A stretch of 64,000 nucleotides of DNA from Dokdonella_A sp963775445 (GTDB lineage: Bacteria; Pseudomonadota; Gammaproteobacteria; Xanthomonadales; Rhodanobacteraceae): assembly GCA_963775445.1 (NCBI GenBank), contig CAVZIT010000006.1, forward strand, positions 310,001 through 374,000, written 5' to 3'. Of the stretch, positions 17,151 through 25,501 are shown piece by piece; positions within the stretch are counted from its first letter, which is position 1, and every line of letters begins with the position of its first letter. The notes below the pieces were generated by a model that was not told where the DNA came from, made no database searches, and saw nothing but the letters and a program-made list of their open reading frames with translations. A program made the translations under genes and the position numbers.

Positions 17151-17480
17151 TCAACGAAGATGCACCTCGCCGTCGAGCACCTCGATCGGCACAGCGACCA
17201 AGCCGCTCCTGCAGGGCCCGCCCACGCACGCGCCCGATTCGGTGGTGTAAGTCGCTCCATGCGCAGCGCAAACGATGCATCCGCCCCTGACCAGAAACTT
17301 TCCGGGCACGTAGTCGAGCATGCGTCCCGCATGCGGGCATTCGTTGTAGTACGCGACCACATGGTCGCCGTGCCGCAACAGGATCAGTCCGATGCCCGCA
17401 GGATCGTCCTCCGCCGCGATGCCGTGCGCACCAACTTCCGGTATCTCGTCAACATGGCAAAGAAAGCGTGAAGAGTTCAT
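17151..17480 (-). CDS. Rieske [2Fe-2S] ferredoxin
   Basis: The 109-residue protein consists of one Rieske domain. The ligand motifs are CPHAG and CAAHG, giving the Cys-X-His and Cys-X2-His pairs that bind the cluster. With no membrane segment or fused catalytic domain it should be a soluble electron carrier, as in ferredoxins serving aromatic dioxygenases or related systems. No oxygenase lies next to it, so its partner is unknown. ATG 17480 (with AAGG upstream) is preferred to the GTG at 17495. It converges with the SLC13 gene. Confidence 0.9.
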   Translation of the reverse strand: MNSSRFLCHVDEIPEVGAHGIAAEDDPAGIGLILLRHGDHVVAYYNECPHAGRMLDYVPGKFLVRGGCIVCAAHGATYTTESGACVGGPCRSGLVAVPIEVLDGEVHLR

Positions 17481-17701
17481 GCCAACCTTCGACACAGGAA
17501 TCCTCGGGACAAGTCGGGCGGCCTGTTATGATTTGTCCACTCGCGGCCGACGCGCATCTATATTTCGCAGTCCGGTCGCACTGGGGCTGCGCGAGGATAT
17601 CCAGGCCCAACGCTTCGGCCTTGCAGTCCACGTCGTCGCCCCCACGTTTCCGAATGACGTCCGTCGCTCCGACGCCGTTGCGCACTAACGAGGATCTCCT
17701 C

Positions 17702-17968
17702 ATGCATCGCTGGACTTACCTTCCGCATCCACGTCATCCATTGGCGCGACTCTTTGCCGGTGTGCTCGGTGGGTTGGTGCTGGTCGTGGTGATCGCATTC
17801 GGGATGTTTGCTGCGGCTGCGTTGTTCATCATCGGCGCCGTGGTGCTGTTGCTCAACGGGCTGCGCGCGCCACATGCGGCCAAGCCACCGGGCACTACGT
17901 CCGCTCCGCCAGGGGTTATCGAAGGCGAGTTCACCGTGGTGGGCGACAAACGCGAAAAGATGCGCTGA
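17702..17968 (+). CDS. Small membrane protein
   Basis: The 88-residue product has a cationic N-terminus (MHRWTYLPHPRHP), then about 40 hydrophobic residues that could form two membrane helices with a tight turn, and a soluble tail ending VIEGEFTVVGDKREKMR. AGGA at 17691-17694 precedes the ATG. A TATGAT -10-like box at 17527-17532 would give a leader of about 165 bases. I do not recognise a characterised family. It converges with the ABC permease gene, five bases away. Confidence 0.7.
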   Translation: MHRWTYLPHPRHPLARLFAGVLGGLVLVVVIAFGMFAAAALFIIGAVVLLLNGLRAPHAAKPPGTTSAPPGVIEGEFTVVGDKREKMR

Positions 17969-17973
17969 GGCCA

Positions 17974-19287
17974 TTACAACTCACGCAACGCGGTCGTCAC
18001 GGGCAAGCGGGCGGCCCGCATGGCCGGAAACAGTCCTCCGACAAAGCCGATCGCCAGCGCCCATTTCAATCCATTCCACAGCAGCGATGGCGCGACCTTG
18101 AACTGAAATACCACCTGGCTGAAGTTGCTGCCAATCGTCGAGGCCGTGTAGCCGTTGAAAATCAGCCAGACAACTGCCGCACCCAACACGCCGCCGAGCA
18201 GGGCCAGCAGCATGGTTTCGAGCATCACCGACACGACCACCGGGGTACCGCGAAAGCCCAGGGCGCGCAAGGTCGCAATTTCCCGGGCGCGTGACGCAAC
18301 CGCGGCAAACATCGTGTTGAGCGCGCCAAAAATCGCGCCGATCGCCATGATCACGCCAATGGTGATGCCGACGACCCGTATCACCTTGGTGAGGTTTTCC
18401 GACTGCTTGTTGAAGTATTCGCGCGTCGTGGTGACGTCGACCTTCAGCGTCGGATCTGCCATCAAGGCCGCCTTGAATTGGTCGAAAGCGGAGGGGCTGG
18501 TCAAGCGCACCGTGACCGATTGCGCGCTGGCGCCACGCCGGTATGCGGACGCCACCGATTTCGAATCGCCCCACAATTCGGATTCGTACGAATCGCCCGA
18601 TGCAAACACGCCAACTACCGTCCATTCCTGGCCGGCCAGTCGCAACTCCTTGCCGATATCGAGTCCGGCAAACTGACGCTGCGCGCCCTGGCCAACATCG
18701 AGTTCGCGCAGGCCCGGCTTGAACTTGCGTCCGGCGACGATCTTTATTTTCGGACGCAATTGCCAAGCTTCGTCGCCAACGCCCCGAATCGGCACGTTGG
18801 AATCGGCGGTGGGGTCGTCCTTTCTCGCAATGTTTGCGACAACCACGAGTTCCGCCGACGCGATGGGATCGCGTTTGGCATCTTTGGCAATGCCAGGTGC
18901 TTGTTCGATTTGATTGACGTTGTCGCGCGACAGTCCCGAGTTCAGTTCCGCCTGTGAACCGCCTCGCAGAACGATTGCGGTGTCGTCGCTGCCGGTCTGT
19001 CGCAAGGTGGCGCTGAACCCTTCGCCCATCGCCAGCAGCGCGACCAAAACACCAACCACGCCGGCAATGCCGAATACGATCACCGATGACGACCCCAGAC
19101 GCTGTTTCAAGCTGATCAGGCCTACCGCGGTCACCGACGACGTCTGACGTCCACTGCGCGTGAACGCGAGCCACAGCGCCAGCACGATTACCAGGGCCAG
19201 AATCACAAACCACGGCAGTAGCGTCCACACGATCAACCACACAGCCGCTATCGCGAACAGACCCAGGCCAAACAGGAGCTTTTTCAT
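17974..19287 (-). CDS. ABC transporter permease (MacB/FtsX type), second copy
   Basis: A 437-residue inner-membrane protein of the MacB/FtsX fold: one helix before a large periplasmic domain (about 90-290) and three helices at the C-terminus (ITIGVIMAIGAIFGALNTMF, VVVSVMLETMLLALLGGVLG, and a final segment near LKWALAIGFVGGLFPA). It also has two extra hydrophobic segments at the extreme N-terminus (about 3-23 and 26-44), which the sister permease lacks. It is the last gene of the operon and should pair with the permease at 19300-20463 and the ATPase as a heteromeric exporter. ATG 19287 follows the upstream stop by 12 bases. Confidence 0.9.
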   Translation of the reverse strand: MKKLLFGLGLFAIAAVWLIVWTLLPWFVILALVIVLALWLAFTRSGRQTSSVTAVGLISLKQRLGSSSVIVFGIAGVVGVLVALLAMGEGFSATLRQTGSDDTAIVLRGGSQAELNSGLSRDNVNQIEQAPGIAKDAKRDPIASAELVVVANIARKDDPTADSNVPIRGVGDEAWQLRPKIKIVAGRKFKPGLRELDVGQGAQRQFAGLDIGKELRLAGQEWTVVGVFASGDSYESELWGDSKSVASAYRRGASAQSVTVRLTSPSAFDQFKAALMADPTLKVDVTTTREYFNKQSENLTKVIRVVGITIGVIMAIGAIFGALNTMFAAVASRAREIATLRALGFRGTPVVVSVMLETMLLALLGGVLGAAVVWLIFNGYTASTIGSNFSQVVFQFKVAPSLLWNGLKWALAIGFVGGLFPAMRAARLPVTTALREL

Positions 19288-19299
19288 GGTGTGAATTCC

Positions 19300-20463
19300 T
19301 CAGCGTCCGGCAAGCGCATCGACGATCTTCAGGCGCATCGCGCGCATCGCTGGCAGCGCGCCAACGACGATGCCAATCACGATCATCAGCGCGATGCCTT
19401 CTATCCAGTTGCTTTTGCCTACCGGCGGCAACGAGATCATGCCGCCACTGCCTTTGCTCAAACCCGGCGCCACGACCGCGGCCAGCGCGATACCGAGTAC
19501 GCCGCCAATCAGCAGCAACAGTACGGACTCCGCCAGTACCAGTCCGAGGACGCTGCGACTGGAAAAACCGACGGTCTTCAGGATGGCCAGCTCGGGAATG
19601 CGTTCGCGCACCGCCTGCGCCATGGTGTTGCCGGTCAGCAGAATCAAGGTGAAGAACACAGCCGCCATGATCGCCACCACGATCAGGCCGATGTTGCCGA
19701 GCTGCTTTGCGAATGAGGCGTTGAACGCGTTCGCCGTCTGCGTCTTGGTTTCATGGTCGGAATTGGCGGAGATCGCATCGATGGCATGTGCGACACGATC
19801 GGCCTGGTTCGTATCCTTGAGCTTGACCACGTACCAGCCGACATCCTGCCCGCCGAATGCATTGGCCTCGTAGAAGTACTTCCAGTGGAACAGGAACAAC
19901 TGGTCCAGATTGTTGGCTGCACCCGGCGCTGTCTTGTAGATGCCTGATATGTCGAACAACCAGGTCTTGTCGCCTTCTTTCTGCGGGAAGATCGTCGACT
20001 GCAATGGAATCTTGTCGCCGATTTTCCAGTGATAGCGCGCCGCAATAGGCTCACCGACCACGGCACCAATGCGATCCTGTTCAAATGCCTTGCGCTGCTC
20101 GGGCGGTAGCTGGATATCCGGATACAGATCCAGATAGCGCGGCCCGACCGCGAAGCTGAACACAAAGTTCTTCGGGTCCTGGTAAACGCCGCCGAACCAG
20201 TTGGCGTGATCCACGAGCTGCACTCCAGGCACCGCTTCAATACGCGTCTGCAGGTTTTGCGGCAGCCCGGTAATGATCGAATAGAGCGAAGTGACCACCA
20301 GGCGCTCGGCGCCGGAAAGGCTGTTGCTCCCGGACGTGAACGCCACTCGCACCGCGTTGAGCAAGCCGAACAACAGGAATGCCGCGACGATAGATACCAA
20401 GGTCAGGATGGTGCGCGTCTTGCGGCGAAACAGCGCAGCCCAGACCAGATGCAGATATTTCAT
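19300..20463 (-). CDS. ABC transporter permease (MacB/FtsX type), first copy
   Basis: The 387-residue product begins MKYLHLVWAALFRRKTRT followed by a membrane helix. A periplasmic domain (about 45-255) follows, and three C-terminal helices include GLIVVAIMAAVFFTLILLTG and VLLLLIGGVLGIALAAVV. The frame is open 62 codons upstream, but that part lies within the ATPase gene. ATG 20463 overlaps the ATPase stop by 4 bases, showing tight coupling. Heterodimeric pairs of this kind usually export lipids, peptides or drugs; the substrate is not evident. Confidence 0.92.
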   Translation of the reverse strand: MKYLHLVWAALFRRKTRTILTLVSIVAAFLLFGLLNAVRVAFTSGSNSLSGAERLVVTSLYSIITGLPQNLQTRIEAVPGVQLVDHANWFGGVYQDPKNFVFSFAVGPRYLDLYPDIQLPPEQRKAFEQDRIGAVVGEPIAARYHWKIGDKIPLQSTIFPQKEGDKTWLFDISGIYKTAPGAANNLDQLFLFHWKYFYEANAFGGQDVGWYVVKLKDTNQADRVAHAIDAISANSDHETKTQTANAFNASFAKQLGNIGLIVVAIMAAVFFTLILLTGNTMAQAVRERIPELAILKTVGFSSRSVLGLVLAESVLLLLIGGVLGIALAAVVAPGLSKGSGGMISLPPVGKSNWIEGIALMIVIGIVVGALPAMRAMRLKIVDALAGR

Positions 20464-21149
20464 GACAGCGCGGCCTGCTCGACAAGGGTGCCCTTGTCGA
20501 GATGCAAGGTATGCGTTGCGTACTCGGCCGCCTTGGGATCGTGCGTGACCATGATGATGGTCTTGCGATGCTCCTTGTTGAGCCGCTGCAGCAATGTCAG
20601 TACTTCCTCGGCCGACGCGCGATCGAGATCGCCGGTGGGTTCGTCGCACACCAGCAACGTGGGGTCAGAAACAATCGCGCGCGCGATCGCGACGCGCTGC
20701 TGCTGACCGCCGGACAACTCGCTCGGCTTGTGGGTGGCGCGATCTTCGAGTCCGACCAGTTTCAGCGCGATCGCCGCATTGCGCTTGCGCTGCGATGCGC
20801 TGAGCTTGGTAAGAAGCAGCGGCAACTCGACGTTGCGCTGTGCCGACAGCATCGGCAGCAGATTGTAGAACTGGAAGATGAAACCGACATTGGACGCGCG
20901 CCATCGAGCGAGCGCACCCTCACCTAGCATGTCGATGCGCTTGCCATCGACACTGATGCTGCCGTCGCTCGGCGAATCAAGCCCGCCAATGAGGTTGAGC
21001 AAGGTGGTCTTGCCGGAACCGGATGGTCCCATCAGGCCGAGGAAGTCGCCCTCGGCGATATCCAGATCCACGTGATGGAGCACTTCGACTTTCTGCTTGC
21101 CACGCTCGTAGACCTTGCTGACATTGCGAATTTCGACCAGGGTTTTCAT
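20460..21149 (-). CDS. ABC transporter ATP-binding protein (LolD/MacB type)
   Basis: A 229-residue cytosolic ATPase with Walker A GPSGSGKT (41-48), signature LSGGQ (145-149), Walker B LLVCDE (165-170) and the H-loop VTHD. The length and the VYERGKQKVEVL start match the LolD/MacB ATPase group, which drives export with FtsX-like permeases. It is encoded between the adaptor protein and the two permeases in one minus-strand operon. Confidence 0.95.
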   Translation of the reverse strand: MKTLVEIRNVSKVYERGKQKVEVLHHVDLDIAEGDFLGLMGPSGSGKTTLLNLIGGLDSPSDGSISVDGKRIDMLGEGALARWRASNVGFIFQFYNLLPMLSAQRNVELPLLLTKLSASQRKRNAAIALKLVGLEDRATHKPSELSGGQQQRVAIARAIVSDPTLLVCDEPTGDLDRASAEEVLTLLQRLNKEHRKTIIMVTHDPKAAEYATHTLHLDKGTLVEQAALS

Positions 21150-21199
21150 GGACTTGATGCCTCCGTATGACGCTTCGACAGCCCGGGACGGGACTGGCG

Positions 21200-22432
21200 T
21201 TATTTCGATTTGGCAGTCACTTCGATTCTTGAGCCGTCAACGATATCGGCTGGCGGCTTGTCGACCACGACCGTGCCGTCCGCAAGGCCTTCCACCAGAC
21301 GCAAATCGCCGCGCGTCTCTCCCGGCTTGATCGGGTGCACTTTCGCGGTTGCGCCATTGATCACGAAAACGACACTTTGCCCGTTACGCTGGACCACTGC
21401 GGATGCCGGCACCAGCACCCCCTTGGGTTGTTGGACCGGCCCCTTGGGTGCCTGTTCGAGGAAGGAGACGCGCACACCCATGTCCGGCAACACGCGCGCA
21501 TCCTTCTGATCGAGCGCGACCCGCACCTTGACGGTTGCCTTGCTGCGATCAGCGGTCGGAATGATTGCGATCACGTGCGCCGGGATAGTCCAGTTCGGAT
21601 ACGCATCGAGCACCGCCTCGGCCGGCTGCTTCGGATGCACGCGGTTGATGTAGGCCTCATTGACATCGACTTCGACTTCGAGCGAATCCATGTCGACAAT
21701 CGTGCCGATGCCGGTGCGTGTGAAGCCCCCGCCGGCCGAAAGTGGCGAGACGATCTCGCCAACCTGCGCGGCCTTGGCGATGATCACCCCGGAAAATGGC
21801 GCGCGCACCGTGGTGTAGTTCATCTGCACCTTGGCGCCTTGTACCTGCGCCTGCGCAAGCTGCACCTGGCGCTGCTGCGACTTGAGTTGCGAGGAAAACG
21901 TGGCGACCTGGGTACGCGCCTGCTCGACCGCCTGGCGCGACACGAGCTTGCGCGCAACCAGATCCTGCTGGCGTACCAGGTCGCGCCGGGCCTGATCGAG
22001 TTGGGCCTGGAACTGGCCCACCTGTGCGCGCGCCGACGCGAGCTGTGCATCGGCAAGCGCAAGATTGGCCTGCTGCGCGGTGTCCTCCAGATGCGCGAGC
22101 ACCTGCCCCTCCTTGACGTGCTCACCCTCTTCTATCAGGACATCGGTCAAGGTGCCGGTAATCTGCGCGGATACCGTCGCTTCGCGCCGTGCGGTCACGT
22201 ACCCGGTCGCTTGCAACACTGCCGAATTGACCGATCCAGCGGTTGGCGCAATGGCCGTTGCCGCTTGCACCTCGATCGGTCGCCGAGCGAGCAGCAGCCA
22301 GGCGATCCCTGCGGCGACGATCGCAAGCACGATGATGCCACCCAGCACCCAAGGCCAACGCGACGGACCGCCCGGATCATCCCGGTGCGCCCGGTCGATA
22401 CGCAGTTCATGCAAGAGATCGGATTTCTCCAC
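21200..22432 (-). CDS. Periplasmic adaptor (membrane fusion protein) of the ABC efflux system
   Basis: This protein is anchored by one N-terminal membrane helix (WVLGGIIVLAIVAAGIAWLLL). It has a biotinyl-lipoyl-like domain (TVSAQITGTLTDVLIEEGEHVKEGQVLAHL), a long coiled-coil hairpin rich in Ala/Gln, then MNYTTVRAPFSGVIIAKAAQVGEIVSP and a beta-barrel. It would link the inner-membrane ABC pump to an outer-membrane channel, as MacA does. GTG 22432 (410 residues) is preferred because VEKSDLLHELRIDR looks like the family start and AAGG precedes it; an ATG at 22534 would add 34 residues without family-like sequence. It is the first gene of the operon; no TolC gene is adjacent. Confidence 0.9.
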   Translation of the reverse strand: MEKSDLLHELRIDRAHRDDPGGPSRWPWVLGGIIVLAIVAAGIAWLLLARRPIEVQAATAIAPTAGSVNSAVLQATGYVTARREATVSAQITGTLTDVLIEEGEHVKEGQVLAHLEDTAQQANLALADAQLASARAQVGQFQAQLDQARRDLVRQQDLVARKLVSRQAVEQARTQVATFSSQLKSQQRQVQLAQAQVQGAKVQMNYTTVRAPFSGVIIAKAAQVGEIVSPLSAGGGFTRTGIGTIVDMDSLEVEVDVNEAYINRVHPKQPAEAVLDAYPNWTIPAHVIAIIPTADRSKATVKVRVALDQKDARVLPDMGVRVSFLEQAPKGPVQQPKGVLVPASAVVQRNGQSVVFVINGATAKVHPIKPGETRGDLRLVEGLADGTVVVDKPPADIVDGSRIEVTAKSK

Positions 22433-22660
22433 CCGGCGATACCTTGTTCTGGTGCTAAGCGCGGAAGTCTGCCACAGAATCGCAGACCGGCCGGTTGCAG
22501 CACAGCGCGACCTATCATTCGCCGCGTCTGACAATTGTCACGCGAACAAACCCGTGGATCCATTTGACACGATGCGGCCGACAGCGCCGCATCCAATCGC
22601 CATCTCTTTTTTCGATCCGATGCAAAAGCCTACAATGCCTGTTTTGGCGCTTGCACCGAT

Positions 22661-23347
22661 ATGGCATTTGTTTTTGATGCGCCGCGAATAGTGAGTCTCC
22701 CGGTGGCTGGCGCAGATGCACGATTCCCAGTGCATCGCATTTATTGCATCGGCCGCAACTACGCCGATCACGCCAAGGAAATGGGAGCGAGCATCGAACG
22801 CTCGCAGCCGATGTTCTTCATGAAGCCGGCCGATGGAATCGTGTCCGATGGCGCTGCCGCCCCGTATCCACCCGCGACCGCTGACCTGCATCACGAAGTC
22901 GAAATGATCGTGGCGCTTGGGGGTGGCGGCTGCGAGATTTCCGCGAAGGACGCACTTGAATGCGTGTTCGGCTATGGCGTTGGGCTCGATCTCACGCGCC
23001 GAGACTTGCAGGCGGCAGCCAAGAGCAAGGGTCACCCTTGGGATGCGGCGAAAGGATTCGACCACTCGGCGCCCGCCTCGGCGATCCGACCGGTGACCGA
23101 GATCGGCCATCCGGCCACTGCGCGGCTGTCGCTCACGGTCAACGGCGAGATCCGTCAACAGGCATCAATCGCTGACATGGTCTTTCCTGTCGCAAGCATC
23201 ATTCACGAATTGTCGAGGCTGTGGAAGCTGGCGCCCGGCGACCTGATCTTCACTGGCACGCCTGCCGGCGTTTCGGCACTGCAGCGCGGCGATCGATTTC
23301 ATGCGGAACTCGAAGGCGTGGCGACGCTGGACGGTTGCATATCATGA
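22661..23347 (+). CDS. Fumarylacetoacetate hydrolase family protein
   Basis: A 228-residue metal-dependent enzyme of the FAH fold. The motifs YCIGRNYADHAKEMG, HHEVEMIVALG (metal ligands), GYGVGLDLTRRDLQ and GDLIFTGTPAGVS are intact. The size and pattern match bacterial fumarylpyruvate or acylpyruvate hydrolases, which split a C-C bond in aromatic ring-cleavage products; the exact substrate is not proven. A TACAAT box at 22631-22636 suggests a promoter. Its stop overlaps the ATG of the next gene (ATGA), so the two are translationally coupled. Confidence 0.9.
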   Translation: MAFVFDAPRIVSLPVAGADARFPVHRIYCIGRNYADHAKEMGASIERSQPMFFMKPADGIVSDGAAAPYPPATADLHHEVEMIVALGGGGCEISAKDALECVFGYGVGLDLTRRDLQAAAKSKGHPWDAAKGFDHSAPASAIRPVTEIGHPATARLSLTVNGEIRQQASIADMVFPVASIIHELSRLWKLAPGDLIFTGTPAGVSALQRGDRFHAELEGVATLDGCIS

Positions 23348-24596
23348 AACGCAAACCCAACCGCCAAATATGGCGGTTGCAGACGGCTGGCGCGGCGATC
23401 TGCGTTGCGTTGATCGCGACCGCCAGCGCACAATCGATCCATGATGCGGATCTCATAGCGGGGCGGGTGCGAGACGGAGCTGGCTCCGGGAGTCGGTTTT
23501 TGTCGCTGGCAACACACTGAGCCTGACATATACCCGACCGGGGCTTGAGGGATGCCTGTGGGATGCGCAGGATGCCTTCTCCGGCTGCCCCGGCCGCGCG
23601 GGCCTGCCGAATCTGCCCAACGGAGCACCGGTCTGGGGCGGCACCATCGAGCGGCGCGAGGCTTGCGGCGGCTCGACCACGCGCATCGGCGATTCGTGGA
23701 TCGGCTGCATTGCATACTCGAGCAGCCCGTACTTTTCCGTCAACAATCCCGGCGCGACGTACTGGGCGGTCCACGCGAACGACGATCCGAGCTTCGATCA
23801 ATGCAACGAAGGGCCGCCGGGTCTGTCGCACCCGATCGCCAGCGCGACTGTAGAGGCGCCGACGCCGTTCAAAATCGATGTGCTTCCGATAGCAGGGGCA
23901 CGCGGCCAGCAAGTACGCGTGGTTCTGGCGATCGGCGACAAGGATTTTTTCTGCGACGGCACCGGCGCGTACATGTACAGCGTCCCGTTTCTGTCGGTCG
24001 GCGCACAGGATCAGCGCGGCAATCCCGGGCCGGTTGGGTACATTTCCAAGACGGGTTCTGCGCACGGAGAGATTGCCTTCCGCGCGGGATTGAGCAGCTA
24101 TCAGATGTTCGGCTGCAAGCCCGGTACGCAGAGTATCTGCTCACCCTCCGGGACCGGCGTCCACGCCGGTGTCTATGCGTTGGCGCATTGGGGTGGTATC
24201 GCGCATCTGGTGTTTATCGATCTGTTCGGTCAGGGCGTGCAGGACTATTCGATGTATCCGCCGGGTGAATCGAAGTGGAACTGGCCGGTTCAGGACAGCT
24301 TCTTCTATCCGGGCGCCGAGATCCTGTCTTTCGTCGCCGGCGACCAGCTGAGCGAATACTGCGGCATCGATCTGCCACGCTACACCACCGACTTCGAGCA
24401 ACGGCGTTACCGGATCGACTTCGGGAAAATTTTTGGGTGCGCCGAAACCCTGGGGCGGCTCGCGCAACCGATGCCTGATACCACCATTGCGCTCGACGGG
24501 ATCCACTGGTACGTCGAGGGTGTCGGCACCAGCGGCAATCTGGGCTTTGCGTTTTCGCACCCGGAAACCGCGCTGTTCGTTGCCGGATTCGAGTAG
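23344..24596 (+). pseudogene. Secreted protein of unknown function, interrupted by a frameshift
   Basis: The ATG overlaps the FAH stop. The first frame gives a signal peptide (AAICVALIATASA) and mature start QSIHDADLIAGRVRDG, then stops at 23518-23520. From about 23502 another frame continues without interruption from VAGNTLSLTYTRPG to a stop at 24594-24596. The switch falls at or near the T-run 23497-23501; one added base would join SRF to FVAGNTL and restore a protein of about 417 residues. The mature chain is rich in Gly, aromatic residues and cysteine (about ten Cys) and resembles nothing I can name. It is either a recent mutation or a sequencing error in a homopolymer. Confidence 0.7.
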
Positions 24597-24715
24597 CCGA
24601 CCCATTCACGCAGAGTAGCCGGTGTGGGACTTTTTCGGAACAGCGCTCCCATGGAGTAAAGTCGCCCAGTCGCGCGAGCGGCCATCATCGATTCAATCAT
24701 CGCTTGGAGGTGCGT

Positions 24716-25120
24716 ATGAGCTTTGTTTCGGAGTTCAAGGCGTTCGCGATGCGTGGCAATGTCATGGATCTCGCAATCGGCGTCGTCATCGGTGCAGCAT
24801 TCGGCAAGATCGTCACCTCTCTGGTCGATGGCATCATCATGCCGCCGATCGGTCTCGCCATCGGCGGCGTCGATTTCTCCAAATGGAAATGGGTGATCGA
24901 ACCCGCGGGACCCGATGGCAAGGGTGAAGTCGCGATATTGATCGGCTCCTTTCTCAACACGGTCATTCAGTTCATCATCATCGCGCTTGCCATATTCGTG
25001 GTCATGAAGCTGATCAACCGCATGATGCGCAAGGAAGCCGACAAGCCCGCAGCGCCACCCGCACCGACCAACGAGGAAAAACTGCTGGTCGAAATCCGCG
25101 ACCTGCTCAAGACGCGGTGA
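24716..25120 (+). CDS. mscL: Large-conductance mechanosensitive channel
   Basis: MscL is a homopentameric inner-membrane channel that opens under membrane tension to release solutes on hypo-osmotic shock. The 134-residue product matches the family length. It has the N-terminal amphipathic part (SFVSEFKAFAMRGNVMDLAIGVVIGAAFGKIV), TM1, a periplasmic loop (FSKWKWVIEPAG), TM2 (TVIQFIIIALAIFVVMKLI) and the C-terminal helix NEEKLLVEIRDLLK. GGAGG at 24706-24710 fixes the ATG. Confidence 0.97.
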   Translation: MSFVSEFKAFAMRGNVMDLAIGVVIGAAFGKIVTSLVDGIIMPPIGLAIGGVDFSKWKWVIEPAGPDGKGEVAILIGSFLNTVIQFIIIALAIFVVMKLINRMMRKEADKPAAPPAPTNEEKLLVEIRDLLKTR

Positions 25121-25237
25121 TTCCGATCAACTGGAAATCGCAATGACCGCATTTGGTGATCGAAATCGCGTGGGCCGAGGCACCCGACGCAGGGTCCGAT
25201 TGGACGCGTGCGTTGTGCGTTCTCGCAAGGATCGGGC

Positions 25238-25501
25238 ATGACCGAAACGACGCGCGACATGCCGCCCGATCGCCTCGCAACGGATCCGAAGAGCCGGTTC
25301 CACAATGCCGAGTTGCTGGAGCGCGGCATCGGGCTGCGCTTGAACGGTGAAGAGAAGACCAATGCCGAGGAATACTGCATCAGCGAGGGCTGGGTGCGCC
25401 TGCCGGTTGGCAGAACGCGCGATCGGCACGGCAATCCGTTGACGATCAAGGTCAAGGGCGTGGTGGAAGCCTGGTTCCTCGACGCGCCGGATGCTTCGTG
25501 A
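25238..25501 (+). CDS. DUF3297 family protein
   Basis: A small soluble protein of 87 residues. The pattern DRLATDPKSRFHNAELLERG, LRLNGEEKTNAEEYCISEGW and GNPLTIKVKGVVEAWF is characteristic of DUF3297, whose function is unknown. ATG 25238 has AAGGAT eight bases upstream. As called, its last 50 bases overlap the 3' end of the convergent EmrB-like gene. Confidence 0.85.
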   Translation: MTETTRDMPPDRLATDPKSRFHNAELLERGIGLRLNGEEKTNAEEYCISEGWVRLPVGRTRDRHGNPLTIKVKGVVEAWFLDAPDAS

